NCBI RefSeq assembly: GCF_019083805.1
Contig: NZ_JAHRDV010000003.1
Location: forward strand, 62,001 to 126,000
Source: Acetobacter estunensis
Lineage (GTDB): Bacteria; Pseudomonadota; Alphaproteobacteria; Acetobacterales; Acetobacteraceae
Length of the DNA: 64,000 nucleotides
Direction of reading: 5' to 3'
Shown: positions 1 through 9,821 of the stretch, piece after piece
How positions within the stretch are numbered: the first letter of the stretch is position 1
Layout: each line of letters starts with the position of its first letter
Notes under the pieces: model-generated
Database searches by the model: none
Seen by the model: the letters and a program-made list of their open reading frames with translations, nothing else
Told to the model about the DNA's origin: nothing
Position numbers and translations under genes: made by a program

Positions 1-551
1 TCCTCGCCGCCAAGAAAAACCTGCGTCTTCTGCTCACGGGCGAGCTTCCTGACCCGACCGCAGGCGGGGTGATCGTGCGCTCACTCGCAGGTGGTTTCCT
101 CGCCCAAACCCGAGATAATGGCCGCGTTGAGGAATCCGCCCTCAAGGTCGTGACCAAACGCGCGCCCACTCCAGCAGAACTGCGCGACCTGATGTTCGCC
201 TTCCGGGTGGCCAAGCACGTCAAATCCAACGCCATCGTCTATGCCAAGGATGGTGCGACGGTGGGCATTGGCGCCGGTCAGATGAGCCGTGTGGATTCCG
301 CACGCATCGCCGTCAGCAAGAGCGCCGAGGCCGCCTGTGCATGCGGCCAGAGCGAGCCCCTGACGCGCGGCAGCGTCGCCGCATCAGATGCGTTCTTTCC
401 CTTCGCGGATGGTCTCGAAACGCTGGTCGAAGCCGGTGCCACCGCCGTCATTCAGCCCGGCGGCTCCATCCGTGACGATGAAGTGATCGCTGCCGCCGAC
501 AAGGCCGGAATCGCCATGGTCTTCACCGGTATGCGCCACTTCCGGCACTGA
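1..551 (+). CDS. purH: PurH, bifunctional AICAR transformylase / IMP cyclohydrolase, C-terminal part
   Basis: This is the 3' end of purH, open at the left window edge; the reading frame runs from base 3. The enzyme makes the last two steps of purine synthesis, formylating AICAR and closing the ring to IMP in the cytoplasm. The visible ~182 residues belong to the AICAR transformylase half. They contain the family blocks [42 protein letters not shown] and [12 protein letters not shown], and finish with the very typical GMRHFRH ending before TGA at 549-551. The start codon and cyclohydrolase domain lie outside the window. It is separate from the purine block at 7.6-13.5 kb, which lies on the other strand. 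Confidence 0.96.
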   Translation, partial: LAAKKNLRLLLTGELPDPTAGGVIVRSLAGGFLAQTRDNGRVEESALKVVTKRAPTPAELRDLMFAFRVAKHVKSNAIVYAKDGATVGIGAGQMSRVDSARIAVSKSAEAACACGQSEPLTRGSVAASDAFFPFADGLETLVEAGATAVIQPGGSIRDDEVIAAADKAGIAMVFTGMRHFRH

Positions 552-665
552 TCCGCACGCAGACCCACTTGCCCCGACGCGCCACTCGTGGCGTTGTCGG
601 GGCACACTTGCGTATTCTGCCCGCTATTCCCCCTCCCGGTGGGCGTAGCCAATGATGGATCGGTC

Positions 666-1385
666 ATGCGTCAGTTTCTTCGTCTTGCAGTCGTAGCCTT
701 CGGTGCGGCTACGATCACCCCAACCTTCGCCGCAGGCACGCCACCGACCGTCTCGGTCTATGACGTGTCCATGCTGCCATCCTTCAGCGGGACGGTTGCG
801 CAATATCTTCCCTCCCCGGCTGGCGGCGTCAGTGGCGTGCTGTTCACCGATGGCACGGAAGTGTTGGTCTCACCCGATCTGGCGTGGGATGTCTCCAAAA
901 TCGTCAAACCGGGCGAGCGTCTGACCGGCACCGGCCTGAAAGGTCGTCAGCTTCCGCTGATTCGCGCCTATACGCTCGCAGGTCCGCGCGGCAAACGGGC
1001 GGAAGACACAGGCATCACCATGCCGCAGCACGCGCCCGAAATGGTCACAGGACCGGACATCATGGTTCACGGGGTCGTAGCGCAAACACTCTACGATGTT
1101 CACGGCGTGCCCGCTGGTGTCATTCTCAAGGATCGGACGGTCGTTCAGATGCCCAGCCGTGCCGCTACCCGTCTGTTGCCACAGCTTCGGCCGGGAACAA
1201 CGATCTTTGCAGCAGGCCCCGGTTCCACAGGTGAATTCGGAACCTCTATCTACGCCCATCAGGTTGGCCCAAGCGCGGCGCAGTTGTCCTCTCTGGCCGC
1301 CGATGATGTCCCTCCCCCCGGACCGCCACCGGGTTCGCCGGGCTATGACTTCATTCCATCCGCAGCGTCGGCGGAAGCGCGCTGA
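666..1385 (+). CDS. Secreted protein of unknown function with Pro-rich tail
   Basis: A 239-residue protein I cannot assign to a named family. The ATG at 666 is chosen because it opens a clean signal peptide: [21 protein letters not shown], with likely cleavage after FAA around residue 23. The in-frame upstream start at 588 would add a Cys-containing, non-signal extension. The mature part has alternating beta-like stretches ([16 protein letters not shown] and [14 protein letters not shown] look like repeats of one motif) and ends in a flexible [11 protein letters not shown] segment. I infer a periplasmic or surface location. It lies 114 bases after purH on the same strand and is closed by a strong terminator. 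No good ribosome site is visible before the start. Confidence 0.7.
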   Translation: MRQFLRLAVVAFGAATITPTFAAGTPPTVSVYDVSMLPSFSGTVAQYLPSPAGGVSGVLFTDGTEVLVSPDLAWDVSKIVKPGERLTGTGLKGRQLPLIRAYTLAGPRGKRAEDTGITMPQHAPEMVTGPDIMVHGVVAQTLYDVHGVPAGVILKDRTVVQMPSRAATRLLPQLRPGTTIFAAGPGSTGEFGTSIYAHQVGPSAAQLSSLAADDVPPPGPPPGSPGYDFIPSAASAEAR

Positions 1386-1390
1386 AAAAT

Positions 1391-1417
1391 GGGGGCTTCG
1401 TGCCCCCTTTTGTTTTT
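1391..1417 (+). terminator. Rho-independent terminator after the secreted-protein gene
   Basis: GGGGGC (1391-1396) pairs with GCCCCC (1402-1407) across a TTCGT loop and is followed by TTTTGTTTTT. It starts six bases after the upstream stop codon, so it should end transcription of the 666-1385 gene and perhaps of purH. Confidence 0.9.
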
Positions 1418-1588
1418 CTTCTTTCTGCCAAGCCGTTCTCTTTACGACAAAATATTTCTAGAACCAATTGATGCTTAATTTGACGTTTTATTCATTCAAT
1501 ACGCATAACAAAATCAAATAAAGAACACACCAATAGAGAAAAGAAAATCTTCTCTGTTTGTGTTTATACGTGTTGAGGCACATATATT

Positions 1589-3046
1589 ATGATCGTGTAT
1601 GAAGGCGAAGAACTGGTCGTCCATCATGCTAACGGTACGACAGATTATGTTGTCATTACCTTTCAGGGTGCGCATCGCACTCATATCGCGACCCAGACCT
1701 TCTTTGCCGAACATCCCCTCCAGAAAAACAATATCAGCGCCATCGGTGTTACCAGTAAAGTCGATCATTGGTATTTGTCGTCCGATACCGAGTATGTCCT
1801 TTCACTGATCACCACGCTCAGTCGCTCTTACCGACAGATCATTCTGATCGGTTTTTCTATGGGTGCTTACGCCGCTCTGGCATTTTCACGTCGATTGAAC
1901 GCAGACGCTGTACTCGCTGCTGTTCCCAAATGGTCTCTTGATCCCGCAGAAATCGAGATTCCGCAGCATTATGTGGACAACAATCTGCGCCCCGGCATGG
2001 AAGGCATGGGTCTCCGGGCTTCACAAGTCCAAGGTAAAATCTTCATTCCATATGATCCAGGAGACCACATCGACAATATCCATGCCCACAAGATTGCTGA
2101 AATCGTACCGGAATCCCAACTTGTTCCAACATTTTACACTGGACATTTGATTTTCGATCATATTCGTGGCTCAGCCAATATAAAGGCACTTGTGGATGCC
2201 TTACGAAGCGAAGATTCTGCAAGGCGCGTGCCGGCCGTAATCTCGTGGGCGCGTCGCCATAACAGTCGTAACATTCAATGCCGTCTGGAAAACGGATTTT
2301 CGTCTCATCCCCTTCTCTGCGGCCAGATTCTACAGAGATGTCTACACCAAAATGATGAACTTTCTCGCGCGATCACTGAAGACGAACCTTTGATAACACG
2401 TGTCATCGCGGCTCTTTGCCGTTATCGATACTGGACAAATGCGTTCGATCTTCTGACCAATCTTATCAACCGGCATCTGACGGGAGAACACCAATCTTCC
2501 GGATGTATTTTTCCCTTTACCTCACCGGGAAAACTGCCCCAAATCATCACATGGCACGGAACCATTCTGGCTTACGCCCCGGAACAAAAAGGATTTCTCT
2601 GCCAATCTCTGATCATTGCAGATAACGCAGCCATCCCTGTGTTGTGTGACACCTCCACGGACCGATATCTTTTGTGTATCGAAAGATATGGAATTCTATT
2701 CTATTTCGCGGAAACAGATGCCGGACTACGTCTTACAAACAATCCGGAAGATGCAACCAATTTGGCCTTTACGCCATTTCAGAACAGACAGTTACTCCGC
2801 ACCACTCCCGACACAAGCGATTCTTTTCTGTCTGTGCAGACCAGACAAGGCAATCTGTGCTCACATCCCGATCATGTTGTCGTTATGGATTCACCAAATT
2901 GCCAGCAATGGGAGGCTTTTGCTCTTATTCCAGTGCAAATACAGGCACATATTCCTGCGCAGAACACTCCCTCTTACTCTGAAGAGATGGTGTCCTGCCT
3001 TTCTGGACACAATCCTCAGTTAGGTTTTCTTATAAATGTCCAGTAA
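1589..3046 (+). CDS. Orphan alpha/beta-hydrolase-like protein with a possible beta-trefoil C-terminus
   Basis: A 485-residue protein of unknown role. Residues ~20-200 look like an alpha/beta-hydrolase core: strand VVITFQGAH (oxyanion-side strand), the nucleophile elbow GFSMG with Ser90, a candidate acid at Asp156/Asp159 and a candidate His186 in FYTGHLIF. There is no signal peptide. Residues ~330-475 contain short repeats such as LLCIERYGILFYF and a final WEAFALIPV, which resemble fascin-like beta-trefoil modules; this is inference. The gene is clearly AT-richer than its neighbours, and its ~200-base upstream region is very AT-rich, suggesting acquisition by transfer. The GAGG at 1574-1577 supports the start. 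Its 3' end overlaps convergent trmB by 31 bases. Confidence 0.75.
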   Translation: MIVYEGEELVVHHANGTTDYVVITFQGAHRTHIATQTFFAEHPLQKNNISAIGVTSKVDHWYLSSDTEYVLSLITTLSRSYRQIILIGFSMGAYAALAFSRRLNADAVLAAVPKWSLDPAEIEIPQHYVDNNLRPGMEGMGLRASQVQGKIFIPYDPGDHIDNIHAHKIAEIVPESQLVPTFYTGHLIFDHIRGSANIKALVDALRSEDSARRVPAVISWARRHNSRNIQCRLENGFSSHPLLCGQILQRCLHQNDELSRAITEDEPLITRVIAALCRYRYWTNAFDLLTNLINRHLTGEHQSSGCIFPFTSPGKLPQIITWHGTILAYAPEQKGFLCQSLIIADNAAIPVLCDTSTDRYLLCIERYGILFYFAETDAGLRLTNNPEDATNLAFTPFQNRQLLRTTPDTSDSFLSVQTRQGNLCSHPDHVVVMDSPNCQQWEAFALIPVQIQAHIPAQNTPSYSEEMVSCLSGHNPQLGFLINVQ

Positions 3047-3744
3047 AACGGCTGACGACCCGCTTTGAGTGCTTTGGCTTCATACCGTGTTCCGGGCCAG
3101 CCCTCTGGCCGCTCCATGCTGGGCTCACCAGCCACAAAAAACGGCTGATCAGTCATCACCTCAGTGACCCATGCCTGATAAGTTGGATCGTCGCTGGCTA
3201 CCCGCCACTGCGCTCCCGGTTTGAGCGCTCGCGCGACAAGCGGAAGATTCCCCGGATGCACGAAGCGTCGTTTGGCATGACGCGCTTTCGGCCATGGATC
3301 GGGAAACATCAGAAACATACGATCCAGCGAGGCTTCCGGCAGCTTCTCTAAAAGCAGCCGCGCATCCTCATCCCAGATACGCAGCAGCGGCGGCACCGGG
3401 GCTGTTGCTTCCTCATCCTCGGGAACCAGACGCGAGAGAAGTGAACACAGACCGTTCTCGAACACTTCCGAGGCGATATATCCTACCTCGGGATGCGCCT
3501 CGATCTGCGCCAGAACATGCTCGCCTCCCCCAAAGCCGACTTCCAGCCAAAGCTGCTCGGGTCGGTGAGCAAACGCCGACAAGGGATCGGAAGCGGCGTG
3601 CTCCGACAGACGCAGGCGCGGCAACGTCTCATCCATCAGACGCTGCTGGCGCGGACGAAGTGGATGACCGCGCTGACGACCATACAAACGCCGGGCAGGT
3701 GGTTTCACCTTGCCCGGCGTCAAATCAGACGTATCGACCGTCAC
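3016..3744 (-). CDS. trmB: TrmB, tRNA (guanine-N7-)-methyltransferase
   Basis: A 242-residue SAM-dependent methyltransferase that makes m7G46 in the variable loop of tRNAs. The Rossmann SAM site is visible as LEVGFGGGEH. The family signature MFPDPWPKARHAKRR follows in the middle, and the C-terminal QPFYWTFIRKPN is typical. The N-terminal RPRQQRLMDETLPRL matches the start of alphaproteobacterial TrmB proteins, and total length is normal. It follows metK on the same strand with only nine bases between them, so the SAM producer and a SAM user are probably co-transcribed. The stop lies inside the convergent 1589-3046 gene. Confidence 0.95.
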   Translation of the reverse strand: MTVDTSDLTPGKVKPPARRLYGRQRGHPLRPRQQRLMDETLPRLRLSEHAASDPLSAFAHRPEQLWLEVGFGGGEHVLAQIEAHPEVGYIASEVFENGLCSLLSRLVPEDEEATAPVPPLLRIWDEDARLLLEKLPEASLDRMFLMFPDPWPKARHAKRRFVHPGNLPLVARALKPGAQWRVASDDPTYQAWVTEVMTDQPFFVAGEPSMERPEGWPGTRYEAKALKAGRQPFYWTFIRKPN

Positions 3745-3753
3745 GCATCAACC

Positions 3754-4941
3754 TCAGCGGTTGAAGGCGTTACGCAGCGCGTCCACAAGATCCGTGCGCT
3801 CCCACGGGAACGTATCACGCACCTCATCGGGCGTGCGGCCAAAGTGACCGTAAGCTGAGGTCTCGGTGTAGATCGGACGGTTCAGACGCAAGTGCTGACG
3901 AATACCGCGCGGCGAAAGATTCATCACCTCGCGCAGGACGCTTCCCAGCTTCGCCTCATCCACGTCTTTGCCTGTGCCATCGAGATCGACGTAGACCGAC
4001 AGAGGATGCGACACGCCGATAGCGTAAGAAAGCTGAAGCGTGCAGCGATCCGCCAGACCGGCGGCCACCACGTTCTTCGCCAGATAGCGCGCCGCATAGG
4101 CCGCCGAGCGGTCAACCTTCGTGGGATCCTTGCCCGAGAACGCGCCGCCGCCATGCGGTGCCGCACCGCCATAGGTGTCCACGATGATTTTGCGACCCGT
4201 CAGGCCAGCGTCCCCGTCCGGTCCACCGATCACGAAGATACCGGTCGGATTGACGTAGAATTCCTTGTCAGCCGGCATCCAGCCTTCCGGCAGCACGTCC
4301 TTGACGATCTTGTGCAGTTCATGACGGATCGCCTCCTGGCTCATGCCATCATCATGCTGCGTAGAAATCACAACAGACGTGGCTTCAACCGGCTTACCGT
4401 TGAGATACCGCAGCGTGACCTGACTCTTGGCATCCGGCTGCAGGCCCTTCGCACGCGGATCGTGCGCACGACGCAGATCGCGCATCGTCTTGAGGATCTT
4501 GTGCGAATAATACAGCGGAGCCGGCATCAGGCTGTCGGTCTCGTTGGTTGCAAAACCGAACATGATCCCTTGATCGCCAGCGCCCTCGTCTTTATCGCCC
4601 GCGCTGTCCACGCCCACGGCAATATCGGCCGACTGCGCGTGCAGATAGTTGCTGATCTCGGCATTCTTCCAGGAAAAGCCTGCCTGATCGTAGCCAATAT
4701 CGCGAATGGCCTCGCGTGCCGCCTCGATAAGGCTCTCGGACGTAATGGAGGAAGGACCGCGGACCTCGCCGGCCAGAACCACGCGATTGGTGGTCACCAG
4801 CGTCTCGCACGCAACGCGCGCTTCCGGGTCGGCCGCAAGATAGGCATCCAGAACCGTGTCGCTGATCCGGTCCGCAACCTTGTCCGGGTGGCCTTCGGAC
4901 ACCGATTCCGAGGTAAACAGGAACTCGCCGTGCTTGAGCAT
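3754..4941 (-). CDS. metK: MetK, S-adenosylmethionine synthetase
   Basis: A 395-residue cytosolic enzyme making SAM from methionine and ATP. Landmarks are [20 protein letters not shown] at the N-terminus (ATP/methionine site), [10 protein letters not shown] near residue 125, [20 protein letters not shown] and [19 protein letters not shown] (P-loop-like phosphate site). The ATG at 4941 gives the standard start [13 protein letters not shown]; an open frame continues upstream to 5040, but that extension has no family support. The 133-base leader between dapB and metK contains a 12-base perfect palindrome at 4977-4988. trmB follows nine bases downstream. Confidence 0.97.
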   Translation of the reverse strand: MLKHGEFLFTSESVSEGHPDKVADRISDTVLDAYLAADPEARVACETLVTTNRVVLAGEVRGPSSITSESLIEAAREAIRDIGYDQAGFSWKNAEISNYLHAQSADIAVGVDSAGDKDEGAGDQGIMFGFATNETDSLMPAPLYYSHKILKTMRDLRRAHDPRAKGLQPDAKSQVTLRYLNGKPVEATSVVISTQHDDGMSQEAIRHELHKIVKDVLPEGWMPADKEFYVNPTGIFVIGGPDGDAGLTGRKIIVDTYGGAAPHGGGAFSGKDPTKVDRSAAYAARYLAKNVVAAGLADRCTLQLSYAIGVSHPLSVYVDLDGTGKDVDEAKLGSVLREVMNLSPRGIRQHLRLNRPIYTETSAYGHFGRTPDEVRDTFPWERTDLVDALRNAFNR

Positions 4942-4976
4942 GATTGTGCCGACTGCCTCGCTAGAAAATGGAACGA

Positions 4977-4988
4977 CCGCGATCGCGG
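4977..4988. promoter_or_regulatory. Palindrome CCGCGATCGCGG in the metK leader
   Basis: A perfect 12-base palindrome 36 bases upstream of the metK ATG. It could be an operator or part of an RNA hairpin. I could not fold the leader into a SAM riboswitch by eye, so the role is open. Confidence 0.3.
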
Positions 4989-5074
4989 CCCTCACGCAGA
5001 AAGGGACTTGTCGTTTGGCCGAGAGTTTCGGTCCGGTCAAGCAGGAAGCGCGGGAAACAGCCCTACGGTGCCTC

Positions 5075-5881
5075 TCATTTCATTCCGAGCACGTCTTCCA
5101 TGTCGTAATGACCCGGCTCGCGCCCCGCCAACCACTGCGCCGCCTGCACCGCGCCATCGGCAAACACGCGACGGTCAAAGGCCCGATGTCCAATGGTGAT
5201 CTGCTCCGTGCCGGACGTGAACAAAAGCTCATGCTCGCCCACGATCTGTCCCCCGCGCAGGGCGGCAAAACCGATCTCTCCCGTCTTGCGTGGACCGCAT
5301 AGCCCTTCACGCACAGGCGCCCGCACATCGGCCAGTCGCGTTCCGCGTCCCTCGGCCACGGCTTCACCAATGGCCAGCGCCGTGCCCGAGGGCGCATCGA
5401 CTTTCTGCCGATGATGCATTTCGACGATTTCCGCGTCGAAACGCTCAGCAGGCAGCACCGCCCCCATTTCGCGGGCAAGCCGAAGAAGCACCGTCACACC
5501 GGTGGAGAAATTTGCGGCCTGAACGATAGGAATCCGCAGCGCTGCCGCATCCACGGCCGTCTGATCGGCTTCCGTCAGACCCGTTGTGCCCAGCACCCAC
5601 GGCACGCCGGCGTCCGCCAAGAACCGCGCATGAGACTGTACCGTTGTGACATGCGTAAAATCGATCACCACATCGGAGATTTTCGCAAGCTCGCCCAGAC
5701 TGTCACACAGGACGATTGCTCCATTGTTCGTAAGCCTCGCCCGCACCGCCGCGTCCATAGGCGAAGTGCGGCAGGTGCCGCCAGCTACGACACAGCCAGA
5801 CTCGATAGCGCTGCGCACGAGTCCCTGCCCCATGCGCCCCGAAATGCCGGCTATACCAATACGAAGAGGAGTGCTGGTCAT
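5075..5881 (-). CDS. dapB: DapB, 4-hydroxy-tetrahydrodipicolinate reductase
   Basis: A 268-residue NAD(P)H-dependent reductase of the lysine/diaminopimelate pathway. The dinucleotide site is [15 protein letters not shown] at residues 7-21. The catalytic block [18 protein letters not shown] carries the expected His-His and Lys (family E-x2-HHxxKxDAPSGTA pattern). [14 protein letters not shown] and [10 protein letters not shown] follow the family layout. The ATG at 5881 gives the usual [12 protein letters not shown] start; the frame is open further upstream to 5947 but without similarity. metK lies 133 bases downstream on the same strand. Confidence 0.96.
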   Translation of the reverse strand: MTSTPLRIGIAGISGRMGQGLVRSAIESGCVVAGGTCRTSPMDAAVRARLTNNGAIVLCDSLGELAKISDVVIDFTHVTTVQSHARFLADAGVPWVLGTTGLTEADQTAVDAAALRIPIVQAANFSTGVTVLLRLAREMGAVLPAERFDAEIVEMHHRQKVDAPSGTALAIGEAVAEGRGTRLADVRAPVREGLCGPRKTGEIGFAALRGGQIVGEHELLFTSGTEQITIGHRAFDRRVFADGAVQAAQWLAGREPGHYDMEDVLGMK

Positions 5882-6055
5882 CGCGCTGTCCGGTCCCTGA
5901 CAATGAAAGAGATGGAGCGTGTCCACCGACACGGCACCACCACGCATGTTCGTGACAAACAGCGCGTCACTCTCCTACGGATTTTATCGTACAGCTTCAA
6001 TGCAGACAGGACGCGTGTTCATCTTGCCTTCATCCATCGCTCCCATGCTGGCCCT

Positions 6056-6445
6056 ATGCAGAAGCCGCTACCATCGCTCTCTCGTCAGACACGCGGATCT
6101 ATCGCACATGCGGACGGTCTGCGTGGGGAAGACATTGCGCGACAACATCTGCTGGCCGATGGCTGGCACATTCTGCTTCAGCGCGCCCGTACGCCCTGCG
6201 GTGAAATCGATCTGGTGGCGAGCAAAAACGATCATCTCGCTTTTATTGAAGTCAAGAAACGTGCGAGTTGCCAGACCGCGTCCGAAGCCATCACGATGCG
6301 ACAGCGCCGTCGCCTGATGGCCGCTGCCGAACTGTTGCTCACAGCCCACCCCGAGTGGACTTATGAAGGCATCAGTTTCGATGTGATTGCCATAGCGTCA
6401 ACCGGCAGTTTGCGTCACATTCGCGACGCTTTCAGACAGGAATAA
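6056..6445 (+). CDS. yraN: YraN/UPF0102 family protein, endonuclease-fold
   Basis: A 129-residue protein of the UPF0102 family, which has a restriction-endonuclease-like fold. Visible blocks are LRGEDIARQHLLADGWHILL, then CGEIDLVASKNDHLAFIEVK, giving the E-x(n)-D-x(n)-ExK arrangement (GEIDL and EVKKR) expected of that nuclease core. The ATG at 6056 fits family length; the frame is open for hundreds of bases upstream but that part is antisense to dapB. The promoter should lie in the 174-base space shared with divergent dapB. The family's biological role is not settled. Confidence 0.88.
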   Translation: MQKPLPSLSRQTRGSIAHADGLRGEDIARQHLLADGWHILLQRARTPCGEIDLVASKNDHLAFIEVKKRASCQTASEAITMRQRRRLMAAAELLLTAHPEWTYEGISFDVIAIASTGSLRHIRDAFRQE

Positions 6446-6452
6446 CCCAAAG

Positions 6453-6483
6453 AAAAAGGCCTCCATTTCTGGAAGCCTTTTCT
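6453..6483 (+). terminator. Terminator after yraN
   Basis: AAAAAGGCCTCCA pairs with TGGAAGCCTTTT across a TTTC loop, starting eight bases after the yraN stop. The A-rich left arm and T-rich right arm mean it could work from either strand. Confidence 0.85.
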
Positions 6484-6505
6484 AGATCACATCAACTGTC
6501 TGAAA

Positions 6506-6823
6506 TCAGGTGCGATGACGAACATGCGCCACGGCAGTTGAGCGTTTTACTGTCCGGTAGGATGCCAGATGCACCAACCCGTGCATATTGCTCCCACGAC
6601 GGCTGGCAACGGCCATATGAAGGCTACCCGCATGACGCGCTGCAACGTGATGGGCAACCGGATGATAAACGGGCACTGCAGTCAACGATTCCAGTGTCAG
6701 CTTACTGGCTTCAAAATCGGAGATGATGCGCTCTGCATGAGCCGACTTTGCACCTGCCACACATGTCATGAGACCGATACCAGCCGTTACAACTGTCAGT
6801 TTCCGCACCACCGTCCTGATCAT
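6506..6823 (-). CDS. Small secreted His/Ala-rich protein, function unknown
   Basis: A 105-residue protein with a convincing signal peptide: MIRTVVRKLTVVTAGIGLMT with cleavage near SAHA-E around residue 30. The mature part of ~75 residues is rich in His, Ala, Val and Ser (VYHPVAHHVAARHAGS, HVRHRT at the end) and has no recognisable domain. The six His could bind metal, but this is speculation. A GAGAGACGAG stretch just before the ATG can serve as ribosome site. It lies ~130 bases downstream of grxD on the same strand. Confidence 0.6.
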   Translation of the reverse strand: MIRTVVRKLTVVTAGIGLMTCVAGAKSAHAERIISDFEASKLTLESLTAVPVYHPVAHHVAARHAGSLHMAVASRRGSNMHGLVHLASYRTVKRSTAVAHVRHRT

Positions 6824-6953
6824 CTCGTCTCTCGCGCCGTATCTGTTTCTCCGACCTTACCAGCTCTGCCTCTCGCCGCAACCCGCGAGCAGACAGTTTC
6901 TGGCCGAAAACCGGAGTTTTTCCTTATCAAGCCGTTAAACGCAGTCGAATATT

Positions 6954-7289
6954 TCAGGCTGCGTTGACCGTAACACCCTTCTCGGTCAGCAGCGTCTGCA
7001 ACTCGCCAGACTTGGCCATCTCGGTCACGATGTCGCACCCACCGATGAACTCGCCCTTGACGTAGAGCTGCGGGATCGTGGGCCAATCGGAGAAAATCTT
7101 GATACCTTCCCGAATTTCCGGATCGGCCAGAACATTCTCGCCCCGGAAAGGAACATTCAGATGATTGAGAATCTGCACCACACGCGCAGAAAAGCCGCAC
7201 TGCGGAAAATCCGGAGTGCCTTTCATGAACAGAACAACCGGGTTCTCTTCAATCAGCGCCTGAATGCGCTGGCCAACAGATGTGGACAT
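6954..7289 (-). CDS. grxD: Monothiol glutaredoxin, Grx4/GrxD family
   Basis: A 111-residue monothiol glutaredoxin that carries or delivers Fe-S clusters with glutathione. The hallmark CGFS active site lies at about residues 32-35 in [17 protein letters not shown], followed by [19 protein letters not shown], which supplies the cis-Pro and glutathione-binding GG. Length is standard. It sits 71 bases after bolA; Grx4 and BolA proteins form known heterocomplexes around a [2Fe-2S] cluster, so the pairing is functional. Both follow purL, a common alphaproteobacterial order. Confidence 0.95.
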   Translation of the reverse strand: MSTSVGQRIQALIEENPVVLFMKGTPDFPQCGFSARVVQILNHLNVPFRGENVLADPEIREGIKIFSDWPTIPQLYVKGEFIGGCDIVTEMAKSGELQTLLTEKGVTVNAA

Positions 7290-7360
7290 ATCTTTCGACT
7301 CCGTTCTGCGGACACCCCCACGATGAATGAGGCTGCCTTCGTAATTCCTGTGAAATCCGC

Positions 7361-7591
7361 TCAGGGCGCCGAAGTTTTCAGCGCCAGCGCGTGCAACTTG
7401 CCACCCATGTGTCCCTGAAGCGCGTTATACACCATCTGGTGCTGCTTCACCCGTGAAACACCACGGAATGCTTCGCTGACCACAGTACACGCATAATGAT
7501 CCCCGTCGCCCGCCAGATCATCAATGGCGATCTGCGCATCGGGAAATGCCTCGCGGATATAGGCTTCCAGTTCTGAGGCTGTCATCGCCAT
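7361..7591 (-). CDS. bolA: BolA family protein, partner of the monothiol glutaredoxin
   Basis: A 76-residue BolA-fold protein. The fold's helix-turn-helix-like core reads [27 protein letters not shown], including the conserved FxGxxxVxxHQ-type stretch and the C-terminal His used as an Fe-S ligand in Grx-BolA complexes. It starts 19 bases after purL and is followed by grxD, so it is likely transcribed with the purine operon. ATG codons at 7591 and 7585 are both possible; the first is used because an AGAGGA stretch lies upstream. Confidence 0.92.
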   Translation of the reverse strand: MAMTASELEAYIREAFPDAQIAIDDLAGDGDHYACTVVSEAFRGVSRVKQHQMVYNALQGHMGGKLHALALKTSAP

Positions 7592-7610
7592 GATGTGTGT
7601 GTCCTCTTGC

Positions 7611-9821
7611 TCAGCGATCCATCAACGCAGGAAAAAAGGCTTCGTTGACAGCACGCAAACGCGCGGCTGCCAATATGGCACCACTGGGCAACGTCAAACT
7701 GTCACCGCCGATACGGCCCATCACGCGGACCGAAACACCTGCCGCCTTCGCCGCAGTCGCGAAGCCTGTCCCATCATCGGAAACAGCCACCAGATAACGC
7801 GCCTGATCCTCACCAAACCAGAACGCTTCAGGACGCATTCCAGACTGAGGCGGCTCCAGTTCGCAGCCATGACCGCTCGCCATGACCATTTCCGCCACAG
7901 CAATCAGCACGCCGCCATCGGACACATCATGACAGGCCAACACGTTACCGGCCAGAATCTGCTCGCGCACAAAATCACCATTGCGGCGCTCGGCCTGCAG
8001 ATCGACTTCTGGAGCATCACCCGTTTCACGGCCGAGCACCTCACGCAGCCAGAGCGACTGACCGAGATGGCCTTTCGTCTCGCCCACAAGCAAAAGCGTT
8101 CCTTTCTCGGGCATGGCCAATCCGATGTGCTGACGCACATCCTTGAGCACACCCAGCGCGCCAATGGCGGGAGTCGGCAGAATGGCCTGTGTCGTGCCAT
8201 CCGGATCCCGCGTCTCGTTGTAGAGCGAGACATTGCCGCTCACGACCGGGAAATCGAGCGTCCGACACGCCTCTCCCATACCTTCAATCGCGGCGACGAA
8301 CTGCGCCATGATTTCGGGTTTTTCGGGATTACCGAAGTTCAGGTTATCCGTCACGGCCAGCGGCGTGGCACCTGTGGCTGTGATGTTACGCCACGCTTCC
8401 GCCACGGCCTGCGCTCCACCGGCACGCGGATTCGCCTTGCAGTAGCGCGGCGTGCAATCCGTTGTCAGAGCAAGACCAATGGTGGTGTCATCCACCTTCA
8501 CAATCGCGGCATCCGCGCCACCGGGACGCTTTGCAGTCTGGCCACCGACAGTGCTGTCATACTGGTTCCAGATCCACGCACGGGATGCCAGATCCGGACA
8601 ACCGAGCAACGTGGTCAACGTCTTTTCCAGACCCAACGGATCGTGAATGTCGCCCACCGGCTCTGGCGCAGGCAATGGCGCCGTCGGACGGTCGTAGATC
8701 GGAGCCTGATCCGCCAACGGATCCAGAGGAATATCCGCTTCCACTTCGCCGCGATGACGCACCACGATGTGACCGGTATCGGTCAGATGCCCCACGATCG
8801 CGAAATCCAGCTCCCACTTTTCAAAAATCGCACGGGCCTGCTCGGTGCGCTCGGGCTTGAGCACGATGAGCATGCGCTCCTGACTCTCGGAGAGCATCAT
8901 TTCATACGCCGTCATGCCCGGCTCACGCTGCGGCACTGCGTCAAGATCAAGGTCGATGCCCACGCCACCCTTGCCCGCCATCTCGACGGAAGAGGACGTG
9001 AGCCCCGCAGCGCCCATGTCTTGAATGGCGACAATCGCATCCGTTGCCATCAGTTCGAGACAGGCCTCGATCAGTAGTTTTTCAACGAACGGATCGCCCA
9101 CCTGCACGGTCGGGCGCTTGGCGAGAGCATTCTCATCAAACTCGGCCGACGACATGGTCGCGCCATGGATGCCATCGCGGCCCGTCTTAGAGCCGACATA
9201 CACCACCGGGTTGCCAATACCGGCTGCCGCCGAAAGGAAGATGCGATCCTGCCGCGCCACACCCACTGTCATCGCATTGACGAGCGGATTTCCGTCATAA
9301 GCGCGGTGGAAGTTCACCTCACCGCCAACTGTCGGCACACCCACGCAATTACCGTATCCACCAACGCCGCGAACGACGCCGTCCACGATCTCGCGGGTAC
9401 GTGGCGTCTCGGGCGCGCCAAAACGCAGCGCGTTCAGATTGGCCACTGGACGCGCGCCCATCGTGAACACGTCGCGCAGGATGCCACCAACACCAGTGGC
9501 CGCCCCCTGATACGGCTCAATAAAAGAAGGATGGTTGTGGCTTTCCATCTTGAAGATGGCTGCCAAGCCTTCCCCGATATCCACCACACCCGCGTTCTCA
9601 CCCGGCCCGTGAATCACCCAAGGCGCCGTTGTCGGGAGAGTTTTCAGCCACTTGCGGGAGGATTTGTACGAGCAGTGCTCGGACCACATAACCGAGAACA
9701 CGCCCAGTTCCGTCAGGCTCGGCGTGCGTCCCATGATGGAAAGAACGCGGTCATATTCTTCCGCCGACAGCCCAAACTCGCGTGCGAGATCTGCGTCGAC
9801 CGTCTTGTGCTTCGTGCTCAC
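7611..9821 (-). CDS. purL: PurL, phosphoribosylformylglycinamidine synthase large (small-type) subunit
   Basis: A 736-residue FGAM synthase of the short type that works with separate PurS and PurQ. It converts FGAR to FGAM using ATP and ammonia delivered from PurQ. Visible blocks are [15 protein letters not shown] near residue 45, [15 protein letters not shown], the metal/ATP block [20 protein letters not shown], and [17 protein letters not shown] in the second half. The start is GTG: bases 9818-9821 read GTGA on the minus strand, so the purQ stop overlaps this start. That overlap fixes the start and predicts translational coupling. Confidence 0.97.
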   Translation of the reverse strand: MSTKHKTVDADLAREFGLSAEEYDRVLSIMGRTPSLTELGVFSVMWSEHCSYKSSRKWLKTLPTTAPWVIHGPGENAGVVDIGEGLAAIFKMESHNHPSFIEPYQGAATGVGGILRDVFTMGARPVANLNALRFGAPETPRTREIVDGVVRGVGGYGNCVGVPTVGGEVNFHRAYDGNPLVNAMTVGVARQDRIFLSAAAGIGNPVVYVGSKTGRDGIHGATMSSAEFDENALAKRPTVQVGDPFVEKLLIEACLELMATDAIVAIQDMGAAGLTSSSVEMAGKGGVGIDLDLDAVPQREPGMTAYEMMLSESQERMLIVLKPERTEQARAIFEKWELDFAIVGHLTDTGHIVVRHRGEVEADIPLDPLADQAPIYDRPTAPLPAPEPVGDIHDPLGLEKTLTTLLGCPDLASRAWIWNQYDSTVGGQTAKRPGGADAAIVKVDDTTIGLALTTDCTPRYCKANPRAGGAQAVAEAWRNITATGATPLAVTDNLNFGNPEKPEIMAQFVAAIEGMGEACRTLDFPVVSGNVSLYNETRDPDGTTQAILPTPAIGALGVLKDVRQHIGLAMPEKGTLLLVGETKGHLGQSLWLREVLGRETGDAPEVDLQAERRNGDFVREQILAGNVLACHDVSDGGVLIAVAEMVMASGHGCELEPPQSGMRPEAFWFGEDQARYLVAVSDDGTGFATAAKAAGVSVRVMGRIGGDSLTLPSGAILAAARLRAVNEAFFPALMDR

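Noticed and set aside
4942..5074. SAM riboswitch in the metK leader
   Set aside because: No known SAM riboswitch core could be recognised by eye; left as a check rather than a feature.
3892..5199. 435-codon plus-strand open frame opposite metK
   Set aside because: Antisense to metK, composition typical of shadow frames, no start signal or motif.
7590..9077. 495-codon plus-strand open frame opposite purL
   Set aside because: Low-complexity Arg/His/Thr-rich translation, antisense to an unmistakable purL.
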